Assembly: GCF_000014065.1 (NCBI RefSeq)
Contig: NC_008044.1
Span: forward strand, 1,573,501-1,637,500
From: Ruegeria sp. TM1040
GTDB lineage: Bacteria > Pseudomonadota > Alphaproteobacteria > Rhodobacterales > Rhodobacteraceae
Direction: 5' to 3'
Length of the DNA stretch: 64,000 nt
The position numbers and the translations under genes were made by a program. The notes beneath the pieces were generated by a model. The model was not told where the DNA came from, did not search any database, and saw only the letters and a program-made list of their open reading frames with translations. Every line of letters begins with the position of its first letter. Positions within the stretch are counted from its first letter, which is position 1. Shown here piece after piece: positions 36,802 through 45,464 of this stretch.

Positions 36802-37230
36802 ATGGATGCACGCACATTGACCCCCCGCTACTCGGTTTCTCCGCAGATCTCCGTGGAGGATATTCCCGCAATCAAAGCCGCCGGTTTTACAACGGTGATC
36901 TGCAACAGACCTGATGCAGAAGTCCCGCCCAGCCATCAGGCCGAGGCGATCCGCGCAGCCGTCGAAGACGCCGGGTTGTCTTTTCAGGTCCTGCCGCTCA
37001 CCCACCAGACGATGACGCCGGAAAACGTTGAAAAACAAGGCGCTTTTGTCCAAAGTTCAGAAGGTCCGGTGCTGGCGTATTGCGCCTCGGGCACGCGGTG
37101 TTCCGTGATCTGGGCGCTGGGTCAGGTGGCCAATCCAGAGATTTCGGTGGATGACATCATGTCGACCACGCAGGAGGCTGGGTATGATCTTTCGGGCCTG
37201 CGCCCCACGCTTGAGGCCCTTAAGGGGTAG
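36802..37230 (+). CDS. TIGR01244-type sulfurtransferase/phosphatase-like protein
   Basis: A 142-residue protein resembling the domain found alone or fused to beta-lactamase-like hydrolases (Blh) and called TIGR01244 sulfurtransferase. The start SVSPQISVEDIPAIKAAGF is the usual family opening. The active-site loop is YCASGTRCS near residue 94, of the Cys-x5-Arg phosphatase form. It may act on phosphate or sulfane sulfur; no partner gene is adjacent to decide. Cytoplasmic, single gene. Confidence 0.82.
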   Translation: MDARTLTPRYSVSPQISVEDIPAIKAAGFTTVICNRPDAEVPPSHQAEAIRAAVEDAGLSFQVLPLTHQTMTPENVEKQGAFVQSSEGPVLAYCASGTRCSVIWALGQVANPEISVDDIMSTTQEAGYDLSGLRPTLEALKG

Positions 37231-37386
37231 TCTCCGCCACGGATTCCCGAGCGCGGATCTCCGGGCGATTGTCCCGGCATCACGCGAAGGAAACGCCCTG
37301 ACGAAGATCAGTCGCAATGACGGCCCGCGGTGTCCACCGTGGGCCATATTTTTCCAAGAGAGCTGATGCGCCCCGCGGCGCTGTGG

Positions 37387-38649
37387 TTATGTTCCGGTCT
37401 CTGAAAGATCAGACAGACCAGCAAGCTCCGAGATCTCGGCCGCCGTGTCATCGGCGTTAAAATCACCAAGGTCATTCATGGGCAGTTCGGGCAGCTCTCC
37501 CATGGCGTCAAAATCGCCCATGGGCAAGTCGCCCCCTTCAAGGCCGCCGCCAAAATCGCCTCCGAGGTCGCCGCCAAGATCACCGCCCAAATCGACACCT
37601 AGGTCGCCGCCCATCATGCCACCGAGATCGCCACCAAGGCCATCACCGGGTTCCTGCAGACCATGCGCGGCAATCGAGAGATCAAGCGTGTTGTCTTCGA
37701 GCGCGGGCGCCCCACCATGACCGATCCCGTCGGAAAAACTGCCTTCGTTATGAGGCACAAGACGGGTGCGCTGCTGATCCAGACGCACGGCACGCGCGCC
37801 ATTCATCTGCCCCAACCGTCCCTTTGCAATGGCCTGACCATTGATGGCAATCAAATCGGTCTCGTAGAGATAGGCCTGATCGAGCGGCAAGAGCTCTCCC
37901 ACTTTGAGGGTGGAGAACTGGCGCAAAGGCACGCGCATCTTGCACAGGACCGCCGTCAGTTCCGCCCGCATGGAGCCAACGCTCGACCCCAGACGCGGGC
38001 CACGGATCGCATTGGCCTCGTCATATTCATCGACAGACGGTTCCGGCAGAACCAGACAGATTTCGCCCTGCATCTTGCCAGTGGCGAGATCGACGTTGAG
38101 ATTGATGACCCGGTAATCCTCGGCTTCCATACCGAGCACAAGTGTGCGCACATCTTCGACCTGCGCGCCAAAGCGATAGCCTTCGAAGATGCTCAGGTCG
38201 GTCTGGTCTTCGAGCAGGCTCGAGACCTTGGCAAACAGCTTTTCAAGGAATTCCGCCACCATGGCGGCGTCCGTGGGCGTATAATTGCGCTCATCCCCGG
38301 ACATGCCCAGCACGGTACCCATGGTCTGCTGTTGAATCAGAGCTGTAACCGCCGCCGCATCCAGTGTCGCAGCACCAATCCGTCCTGCAGGGCAATCCAG
38401 AACCACAAGGAGGTGTTTATCGGAAAGAAGGCCGGTCAGATCCTCGGGCACGCGGTTGGTCTGACGTGCCGCGATCACTGCCATGGGCAATTCGCACAGA
38501 TCCTCGGCAGCCCGCGCCACCGATCTGCGCAAGGCCTTGAGCGTGAGCGAGCCGCCTGTCCCGGCAGTGCCCTCTTTTGAGGCTGCAAGTTTGCGCGCCA
38601 GTCCCCCGACCGCGCGATTGCCTTCCTCAGTTTGATCCTTATCCGTCAT
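37387..38649 (-). CDS. FliM/FliN-family (SpoA) flagellar switch-like protein
   Basis: A 420-residue protein. Residues about 35-235 resemble the FliM middle domain (LTLKALRRSVARAAEDL, and YRVINLNVDLATGKMQGEI). Residues about 240-300 are a SpoA C-terminal domain (VPLRQFSTLKVGELLPLDQ, then KGRLGQMNGARAVRL). After it comes an unusual tail of about 110 residues with Gly-Gly-Asp-Leu repeats (335-375). I start at ATG 38649. It lies downstream of the SLC5-kinase gene on the same strand (76-base gap). It may be a second, non-canonical FliM rather than the main motor protein; no other flagellar gene is in the window. Confidence 0.82.
   Translation of the reverse strand: MTDKDQTEEGNRAVGGLARKLAASKEGTAGTGGSLTLKALRRSVARAAEDLCELPMAVIAARQTNRVPEDLTGLLSDKHLLVVLDCPAGRIGAATLDAAAVTALIQQQTMGTVLGMSGDERNYTPTDAAMVAEFLEKLFAKVSSLLEDQTDLSIFEGYRFGAQVEDVRTLVLGMEAEDYRVINLNVDLATGKMQGEICLVLPEPSVDEYDEANAIRGPRLGSSVGSMRAELTAVLCKMRVPLRQFSTLKVGELLPLDQAYLYETDLIAINGQAIAKGRLGQMNGARAVRLDQQRTRLVPHNEGSFSDGIGHGGAPALEDNTLDLSIAAHGLQEPGDGLGGDLGGMMGGDLGVDLGGDLGGDLGGDFGGGLEGGDLPMGDFDAMGELPELPMNDLGDFNADDTAAEISELAGLSDLSETGT
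37525..37647 (-). repeat. In-frame 12-base repeats coding Gly-Gly-Asp-Leu
   Basis: Imperfect tandem copies of a 12-base unit (GGx-GGx-GAy-CTx) code for GGDLGGMMGGDLGVDLGGDL and its continuation to residue 375. The acidic, flexible tail resembles a low-complexity linker. Slippage could change its length between strains. Confidence 0.75.
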
Positions 38650-38725
38650 AAATGAACCCGAAGCCTTCCGCACCCGTATGCAGACGGTTCTATCCCAGCG
38701 CTGGTTACCAAGACCTTTACAAATT

Positions 38726-41416
38726 TCAGAGGATTTCTTCTATTTTCGTCTCTCGTGGCAAAGAGACCAGAAAAGCGGCCCCTTTTTGCGTCGCAAGCAG
38801 ATGAATATCACCACCCAGCTTGCGCATGATCTCCTTGCAGATCGCCAGCCCAAGACCTGCCCCTCCTGCGCGTTCGGGTGTCACGCGTGAGAATTTCTCA
38901 AAGATCATTTCGCGAAAATCCGCAGGGATTCCAGCGCCATTGTCGATGAATTCAACATCTACCCGGTTGGCAAAGACCCGCACATTGATGCGCAACTCCG
39001 GCGCAGCTGCAGTGCAGTATTTCTGCGCATTGGCGATCAGATTGATGAAGACCTGCGCCAGCCGGTCGACGTCGGTTTCAATCTCCACAGCCTCGGAATT
39101 GCGATCCCGCACCACCCGCAGCGGACCCTCCGCGCCCGCCAGCGCCGAGGACAACGCATGATCCAGCACATCGCCCAGAGGCCGGCGCGAAACATTGAGC
39201 GAAACGGACCCGCTCTCCAGAACGCTCAGATCCAGCAGGTCATTGAGCAACCTTGTGAGGCGCAGGGCCTCGTCATGGATGATCGATGCGTATTTATGCT
39301 GCTCAGCGGGATTGAGAGAAGGCTCATCGCGCAGGATTTCGGAAAAGGCACGTACCGATGTCATCGGCGTGCGCAGCTCGTGGCTGACCTGAGAGAGAAA
39401 CGCATCTTTCTGCTCAGAGAGACGGGTTAGCTTCTGGTTGGTCTCCCGCAACTGCAGCGCGGTGCGCGAGAGCTCTTTTGATTGCGCCTCAAGGCGGCTC
39501 GAGTATTCCAGAAGTTGTGCCGATTCGTCCGCCACCGCCAGGAGATCCTCGACGGACACCGCTGCACCGCTGACAATCTGGCCGATCATCGCATGGGCAG
39601 CCGCCGCCCCAATCGAGGCGCTGAGTTCGCGCTCCAGTTGCTCGAGAAAACTCGGTGTCGGCTCCGGCAATGGCCCCGGGCCGCCTTGACGTTCCAGCGC
39701 CGCCTGAAAGAACTTCTGTGCCTCTTCGGGGCCGAGGATGCGTTGGGACATAATCATCAGGTCTTCGCTTTGGGCCACCGAGCCAGTCCAGCCACCGGGA
39801 CCCGCCGAGTGGTCAAAGACATGCACGAACTGCGCGCCCTGGAGACGCTCCATGGGGCTTGGAAAGCTCAGGACCGAGACCAGCGCAAAGGCTGCCACAT
39901 TGAGGCTCATGGACCAGAGGACAGAATGGACGATGGGGTCAAAGCCCTCGATCCCAAAGAGCGCCTGCGGGCGTAACCATCCGACTCCAAACGGCCCTTC
40001 CGACAGCGTGGCATTGGAAAAGACGCCTCCGGCGACCTCTGGCAGCAAGAGCGTATAGCTCCAGACCACAAAGCCGATGGTCAGCCCCGCAAGCGCGCCT
40101 GCGCGTGTGGCACCGCGCCAAAACAGCCCTCCGACCAGCGCGGGCAGGATCTGCGCGATGCCCGAAAAAGCGATCAGACCGATGGCGGCCAGCGCTGCGC
40201 CGCCGCCCGAGATCTGATAGTAGGCATAGCCGAGCGCCATGATCGCGGCGATGGAAAAACGCCGCGCAAAAAGCACGACCGAGCGCACATCCCCAGAAAC
40301 CGACGCCCCTTTGAAGGCCCCGGTCGAGCGCAACCAGATCGGCATCACAATGTGGTTTGAAACCATCGTCGACAGGCTCATGGCGGCGACAATCACCATC
40401 GAGGTGGCCGACGAAAACCCGCCCAGAAATGACAGCATGGCCAGACCGTTCTGCCCTTGGGACAGGGGCAAGGCGAGCACAAAGAGGTCCGGATTGGAGC
40501 CCTGCGGCAAAAGCTCAAGCCCGATCGCCGCGATTGGCACCACAAAGATCGAAATGAGCAGGAGATAAGTCGGAAAGGCCCAGGCCGCGACCCGTAGGTG
40601 GCGTTCGTCCTCGTTCTCCACCACCATCACTTGAAACATGCGCGGCAGGCAGACAAAGGCCGCCGCTGCCAGAAAGGTGATCGCCGTCCAGCGCCCGCCG
40701 TCCACCTGCCAATGCCCGATGGGAGAGCGGTCGATGCGGGCAAGAGTTTCCTCGATCCCGCCAGCGATGCCCCAGACCACGAACACGCCCACCGCCACCA
40801 GCGCAATGAGCTTGACCACCGCCTCAAGGGCGACGGCCATGACGACGCCGTGGTGGCGCTCGTTGGCGTTGAGGTTGCGCGTCCCAAAGAGGATGGCAAA
40901 ACAGGCAAGGCCCATCGCAATCCAGAACACCGTGCCGGATTCATTGTGGCCGCGAGAGGGGTCGGCCTCGGCAAAGATCGCGACCGAAAGGGTGATAGAT
41001 TGCAATTGCAGCGCAATATAGGGCGTGACCCCCACAACCGCGAGCACCGTGACTCCGATGGCCAGCACGTTGGATTTGCCGTATCGCGCCGAGAGCAGGT
41101 CGGCAATCGAACTGATGCGCTGGCTGCGCCCGACCCGCACCAGTTTGCGCAGTCCCCACCACCAGCCGATCATCACCAGGGTCGGCCCCAGATAGATGGT
41201 GACATATTCCATGCCGGAGCGCGCCGCATAGCCAACTGCGCCGTAAAACGTCCAGGCCGTGCAGTAAATCGACAGCGACAGCGTGTAGATCAGTGGCGAG
41301 CGCATAAAGCGCGCGCTGCGCCCCCGCAGCGCCTGCCGGTCCGCCCAAAAGGCCACCATGAACAGCAGGGCCACATAGCCAATGCTCACGACTGCCAGAA
41401 GGTTGAGCGAGGTCAT
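38726..41416 (-). CDS. SLC5 symporter-like / histidine kinase fusion
   Basis: An 896-residue membrane sensor. Residues about 1-530 form a sodium:solute-symporter-like (SLC5/PutP type) unit of about 13 helices, with SLSIYCTAWTFYGAVGYAA near 47 and GGFSSATSMVIVAAMSLSTM near 335. After a linker with a coiled coil, the kinase core has His679 (SQVSHELRTPMTS), NLIANAQKY, DNGAGIPADF and GAGLGLAI. The build resembles CbrA and CrbS, which sense nutrient or acetate status. No PAS domain is evident. It overlaps the small membrane protein gene upstream by four bases (ATGA 41413-41416), and a receiver gene precedes that, giving a ready two-component system. Confidence 0.92.
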   Translation of the reverse strand: MTSLNLLAVVSIGYVALLFMVAFWADRQALRGRSARFMRSPLIYTLSLSIYCTAWTFYGAVGYAARSGMEYVTIYLGPTLVMIGWWWGLRKLVRVGRSQRISSIADLLSARYGKSNVLAIGVTVLAVVGVTPYIALQLQSITLSVAIFAEADPSRGHNESGTVFWIAMGLACFAILFGTRNLNANERHHGVVMAVALEAVVKLIALVAVGVFVVWGIAGGIEETLARIDRSPIGHWQVDGGRWTAITFLAAAAFVCLPRMFQVMVVENEDERHLRVAAWAFPTYLLLISIFVVPIAAIGLELLPQGSNPDLFVLALPLSQGQNGLAMLSFLGGFSSATSMVIVAAMSLSTMVSNHIVMPIWLRSTGAFKGASVSGDVRSVVLFARRFSIAAIMALGYAYYQISGGGAALAAIGLIAFSGIAQILPALVGGLFWRGATRAGALAGLTIGFVVWSYTLLLPEVAGGVFSNATLSEGPFGVGWLRPQALFGIEGFDPIVHSVLWSMSLNVAAFALVSVLSFPSPMERLQGAQFVHVFDHSAGPGGWTGSVAQSEDLMIMSQRILGPEEAQKFFQAALERQGGPGPLPEPTPSFLEQLERELSASIGAAAAHAMIGQIVSGAAVSVEDLLAVADESAQLLEYSSRLEAQSKELSRTALQLRETNQKLTRLSEQKDAFLSQVSHELRTPMTSVRAFSEILRDEPSLNPAEQHKYASIIHDEALRLTRLLNDLLDLSVLESGSVSLNVSRRPLGDVLDHALSSALAGAEGPLRVVRDRNSEAVEIETDVDRLAQVFINLIANAQKYCTAAAPELRINVRVFANRVDVEFIDNGAGIPADFREMIFEKFSRVTPERAGGAGLGLAICKEIMRKLGGDIHLLATQKGAAFLVSLPRETKIEEIL

Positions 41417-41826
41417 GCATCGCCCTCCGGGTCGCTGTTGTCGGCGGGGCGAGGCGTGTCTGTCCGCTCGAGCCCAGTCTCAGGCAGGGCGCGCGGGGCC
41501 AGCACATCCGCAGTGTCGGTCGGCGCCCCGACCCCCGTCCAATGGACCGCCCAAAGCCTGACCGCGACGGAAAATCCAACGCTAAAGAGTATGAGCCCGA
41601 TCCAGACCCCAAAGATATAGATCATTGCACCGGACATGCTGCCGGCGGCCTGCGACGTCTCTGGGCCAGACGGCTCTGGCCATAGCAGCGGCACCAGAAA
41701 CAGCAGCGCTCCAAGGATTGGCGCAATCCGGGCAATATCCATCAGGCGACGACGGCGATACGTCCGGCGCTCCACAAAAGGAGCGCGCAGCTCGTCCTTG
41801 CTGCCTGCGCCATCAGATCGGATCAT
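41413..41826 (-). CDS. Small membrane protein coupled to the SLC5 kinase
   Basis: A 137-residue protein. Two hydrophobic helices lie at about residues 30-50 and 65-90, with a Pro/Asp-rich C-terminal tail. Family not recognised. Start ATG 41826; its stop overlaps the kinase start, so the two are translated together. Some SLC5 transporters are encoded with small two-helix membrane partners (for example YjcH with ActP), so this may be an accessory subunit of the sensor; inference only. Confidence 0.7.
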   Translation of the reverse strand: MIRSDGAGSKDELRAPFVERRTYRRRRLMDIARIAPILGALLFLVPLLWPEPSGPETSQAAGSMSGAMIYIFGVWIGLILFSVGFSVAVRLWAVHWTGVGAPTDTADVLAPRALPETGLERTDTPRPADNSDPEGDA

Positions 41827-41836
41827 CCCGCGCGGC

Positions 41837-42250
41837 TCAGCCGGCGTCGCGCACGGCCGCTGCCTGCGCCTGAGACTGCCGCGCCTGCGCATCAAGATCG
41901 CGCACGGCCGTCAACACTTCGGTGTTGGAGAACGGCTTGGTCATAAAACGGGTCACACCGGCGCGCTCTGCCATTTCGCGGTCCTTGAGTTGCCCGCGTG
42001 CGGTCAACATTAGCACAGGCAGATCCGAAAACGCGCTCAACTCCCTGAGTTCACGGATAATTTCCATGCCACTCTTGCCCGGCAGCATCAGATCCAAAAT
42101 CACCAGATCGGGTTTTTTGGCTTCGATCACGGAAACCGCAGTGCCGCCATCGGCATGAACATCGACCTGCCACCCCTCGCGCGACAACAAGAAGCGGATC
42201 GCCTCGGCGATATTGGCTTCGTCTTCAATCAAAACGACTCGTCCAGCCAT
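41837..42250 (-). CDS. Single-domain response regulator (receiver only)
   Basis: A 137-residue CheY-like receiver. The acidic pocket is at IEDE (residues 8-11), phospho-acceptor Asp53 in VILDLMLPGKSG, Thr in LTARG, and Lys in TKPFSN. The last 20 residues are a polar helix; there is no DNA-binding output domain. ATG 42250 has AAGGAC upstream. First gene of the receiver/membrane protein/SLC5-kinase unit, probably phosphorylated by that kinase. Its target could be a protein, for instance the FliM-like product of the same cluster. Confidence 0.9.
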   Translation of the reverse strand: MAGRVVLIEDEANIAEAIRFLLSREGWQVDVHADGGTAVSVIEAKKPDLVILDLMLPGKSGMEIIRELRELSAFSDLPVLMLTARGQLKDREMAERAGVTRFMTKPFSNTEVLTAVRDLDAQARQSQAQAAAVRDAG

Positions 42251-42348
42251 TGATGTCCTTGTCCTCCCCAAGCACCACACCGTGTTACCGGTTCCTCCGG
42301 GTGCGGTAGCAATCTTTGCATGAAAGCAGCGCGGCTGTCACCCAGCAG

Positions 42349-43680
42349 TTAGAGTTGCGTTAACCTGGCGCCTCTCGCATCGCGTAAAATCGACGGCTCG
42401 CGCCTTGCTGCGCATCCGCGCCGCGCGCAGATCCTGCAGCTCGCCCCTACCGGGCGCGAGCCTGATGCGGGGGGCTGGTCTGGCTGCTCAGACGGCAGGA
42501 TCAGCATCACCGAGCGCAGGACGGGGTCGCGGTCAAAGTCCGAAGGCTCGGCCTGCCAGGAAATCGCGAAACAGGTGCTGTCGCGCGCCGCGCGCCCCTC
42601 TTGATGCACGTTTCGCTGGATCGGCACCCCCGGTTGCGAAAGCGCGGTGAACAGCGGCCAGAGCGGACAGGAAGCGCCAAAGCGCGGCAGAGGAAACCCC
42701 GCGACGGGCTTGCGCAGCAAGATCGAACCGGAGGCGTCGCAGATCACCAGCCCGACTGACACCCCCAGAACATCCTCTGGCATCATCGCAAGGCGGCGCA
42801 AGAGGCGATAGATTTCCACATCCAACGCCTGTGCCAGTTTGCCCGGCACCAGACCGTGTCGCGCAATGGCGGCCGTCAGCGCGGCCATCGGCATGCGTTC
42901 GGCGTCCTCGCGGTAGACCTCCAAGGCCGCCTCGGCAAGCTTGCGGGCAGCGGTGCTTTCAAGCTCGCTCACCGATTGCACAAGCTCGCGCGGGCTTGCG
43001 GTGCCCTCTTCTAGTTCGGGGAAATGGAACTCGCGAGCGACGAGAAACGCCTCCACTTCCTCTTGCGGGATGCCGCGCCGCTCGCCGTCCTGATCGCTTT
43101 CATCCAGAAACCGGACCAGCGCGCGGCTGCTGTCCGCCAAACGCTGCGCATCCTGATCGAGGTTCTTGTGAAACCGGTCACGCCATTCTGCTTCGAGCTC
43201 TCCGGGCTCTGCGAGAATGCCCGCCGTGGACCGGATCGCAGCGGCTGTTGAAAGCACCTCATGGAGCGAGGCGGCAAGGTGCGGGTCATGGGTGAGGCGA
43301 TCCGAGAGCGACCGAACGGTACGCTCCAGCGCGCCGATGCGACCATGGGTTTGTGCCAGCACCTCGGCCCAACCGGGAAAACGGCCTGCAAACTCGTCCA
43401 CCCGATCGAGTTCGACCATCGGCGTGCGCGCTTCTGCCGCAGCCTCGCGCAGGGACGCCACAAGCGTCGCCTCGACCCCTTCGGTCAAAAGAGAAGGCTC
43501 GACGCCAAGCACCTGCGCCAAGGTCACAAGGAGTTTGCCGCCGATTCTGCGGCGGTTGTGCTCGATGAGATTGAGGTAAGAGGCCGAGATGCCCGCATCA
43601 CGGGCCAGATCGGCCTGGCGCAACCCCAGCATCATGCGCCTCTCGCGGATGCGGCTGCCTGTCAGACTGTCTCCGGGCAT
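42349..43680 (-). CDS. ScfR/RamB-type XRE-family regulator
   Basis: A 443-residue regulator of the short-chain fatty acid regulator family. An XRE helix-turn-helix is at residues 10-62 (IRERRMMLGLRQADLARDAGISASYLNLIE). The long C-terminal part (DUF2083 type) ends with a cysteine-rich GASCRICARRGCAARREP. Family members control acetate, propionate and glyoxylate-shunt genes by sensing acyl-CoA. Start ATG 43680. It lies just upstream (98 bases) of the receiver gene on the same strand, and is divergent from the Liv-type transporter operon, so either might be a target. Confidence 0.88.
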   Translation of the reverse strand: MPGDSLTGSRIRERRMMLGLRQADLARDAGISASYLNLIEHNRRRIGGKLLVTLAQVLGVEPSLLTEGVEATLVASLREAAAEARTPMVELDRVDEFAGRFPGWAEVLAQTHGRIGALERTVRSLSDRLTHDPHLAASLHEVLSTAAAIRSTAGILAEPGELEAEWRDRFHKNLDQDAQRLADSSRALVRFLDESDQDGERRGIPQEEVEAFLVAREFHFPELEEGTASPRELVQSVSELESTAARKLAEAALEVYREDAERMPMAALTAAIARHGLVPGKLAQALDVEIYRLLRRLAMMPEDVLGVSVGLVICDASGSILLRKPVAGFPLPRFGASCPLWPLFTALSQPGVPIQRNVHQEGRAARDSTCFAISWQAEPSDFDRDPVLRSVMLILPSEQPDQPPASGSRPVGASCRICARRGCAARREPSILRDARGARLTQL

Positions 43681-43918
43681 GAGGTGCCTCCTGTTGCAAA
43701 ACGCCACGTTATCAACGGCTTTCTGCGCGGCAGAATAAGAAAATTTACCGCAACACCGCCTTCACTTTACATTTCTTTACAGAAAAAACATTCAAAACAA
43801 GCGTTTTATTGCGGTGGTTTACAACACACCCCCATACTCATTTTGCACAATGTTGCAAGGTGATGCGTGAAAGTGAGGAGTCGCTCATCGCCTTTTTTAA
43901 TCCTAGGGAGGAATTTAA

Positions 43919-45265
43919 ATGTCCAAGTCAGACGTAAGCCGTCGCGGCCTGCTGAGAACCGGTGCGGTCGCGGGTGCAGGGCTCGCCATGCCGACCATCT
44001 TTACGGCCCAAAGCGCGCATGCATTCACCAACAACCCCACTGGCGGCACTGTTACACTCGGCTTTAACGTCCCGCAGACCGGCCCTTACGCCGATGAAGG
44101 TGCGGACGAGTTGCGCGCCTATGAGCTGGCGGTCGAGCACCTGAACGGCGGTGGCGATGGCGGCATGCTCACCACCTTCAGCTCCAAGGCTCTGCAGGGC
44201 AATGGCATCCTGGGCAAGAAAGTCGAATATGTCACCGGCGATACCCAGACCAAATCCGATGCGGCGCGCGCTTCTGCCAAGTCCATGATCGAAAAAGACG
44301 GTGCGATCATGATCACGGGCGGCTCGTCTTCGGGTGTGGCTGTGGCCGTGCAGGCGCTCTGCCAAGAGGCAGGCGTAATCTTTATGGCGGGTCTTACCCA
44401 CTCCAATGACACCACAGGCAAAGACAAGCGGGCCAATGGTTTCCGCCACTTCTTCAACTCTTACATGTCTGGTGCGGCGCTGGCGCCGGTGCTGGCGAAT
44501 GCCTACGGCACCGACCGTAAGGCCTATCACCTGACCGCCGACTACAACTGGGGCTATACCACCGAAGAAGCAGTCCGGTCCTCCACCGAAGCGATGGGCT
44601 GGGAAACCGTGGCTGCGGTGAAAACACCGCTAACCCAGACCGACTTCTCGTCCTATATCGCCCCGGTTCTGCAGTCCGGTGCCGACACGCTGGTTCTGAA
44701 CCACTACGGCGGCAACATGGTGAACTCTCTCACCAACGCGGTGCAGTTCGGCCTGCGCGACAAGCAGGTGAACGGCAAGGACTTCCAGATCGTTGTTCCG
44801 CTCTACTCCCGCCTGATGGCGAAAGGTGCGGGCGCCAACGTGAAGGGCATCTTCGGCTCCACCAACTGGCACTGGTCGCTGCAGGACGAAGGTTCCAAGG
44901 CCTTTGTACGCTCCTTCGGCACCAAATACGGCTTCCCGCCGAGCCAGGCCGCTCACACCTGCTATGTGCAGACCCTGCTCTATGCAGACGCGGTTGAACG
45001 CGCTGGCTCCTTTGCGCCCTGCGCCGTGGCAGAAGCGCTCGAGGACTATGAGTTCGACGGTCTGGGCAACGGCAAGACGCTCTATCGTGGCGCCGATCAC
45101 CAGTGCTTCAAGGACGTGCTGGTTGTGAAAGGGAAAGAGAACCCGACCTCGGAGTTCGACCTTCTCGAAATCGTCGAAGTCACCCCGGTTGGCCAGGTCA
45201 CCTATGACCCGAACCACCCGCAGTTCCAGGGCGGTGCGCTCGGCACCTGCAACAACGGCGCCTAA
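43919..45265 (+). CDS. Tat-exported Liv-type ABC substrate-binding protein
   Basis: A 448-residue periplasmic binding protein of the branched-chain amino acid/urea/amide class. It has a twin-arginine signal (VSRRGLLRTGAVAGAGLAMP), unusual for LivJ, and should be exported folded. The mature core includes LGFNVPQTGPYADEGADELRA and GGSSSGVAVAVQALCQEAGV. Paired cysteines (Cys348 region, 366, 396, 445) might form disulfides. Start ATG 43919 has an AGGGAGG site. It heads the operon livH-M-G-F; the ligand could be an amino acid, urea or short amide. The gap before livH holds a hairpin at 45315. Confidence 0.9.
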   Translation: MSKSDVSRRGLLRTGAVAGAGLAMPTIFTAQSAHAFTNNPTGGTVTLGFNVPQTGPYADEGADELRAYELAVEHLNGGGDGGMLTTFSSKALQGNGILGKKVEYVTGDTQTKSDAARASAKSMIEKDGAIMITGGSSSGVAVAVQALCQEAGVIFMAGLTHSNDTTGKDKRANGFRHFFNSYMSGAALAPVLANAYGTDRKAYHLTADYNWGYTTEEAVRSSTEAMGWETVAAVKTPLTQTDFSSYIAPVLQSGADTLVLNHYGGNMVNSLTNAVQFGLRDKQVNGKDFQIVVPLYSRLMAKGAGANVKGIFGSTNWHWSLQDEGSKAFVRSFGTKYGFPPSQAAHTCYVQTLLYADAVERAGSFAPCAVAEALEDYEFDGLGNGKTLYRGADHQCFKDVLVVKGKENPTSEFDLLEIVEVTPVGQVTYDPNHPQFQGGALGTCNNGA

Positions 45266-45314
45266 TCGCCGGAACGAACGACTTCTAAACACTGTTTGGT
45301 GAACAAAAACAGGT

Positions 45315-45340
45315 AGCGGGCCACTGCAAGACGGCCCGCT
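45315..45340 (+). promoter_or_regulatory. Intercistronic hairpin between binding protein and livH
   Basis: AGCGGGCC (45315-45322) pairs with GGCCCGCT (45333-45340) around a 10-base loop. No T-run follows. Such hairpins after a binding-protein gene usually protect its mRNA or partly attenuate the permease genes, so more binding protein than permease is made. Confidence 0.55.
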
Positions 45341-45464
45341 GCCCTGGTCGCCAGCACCCAACGACAAGCCCCCGGCGGGACCCCGTTAAGAACCAATGCG
45401 GTTTTGAGCCCTCTGCCCTCCGGGCCTTGTTCACCTTGCACTCACACTTCCGAAGGGTGGGACG

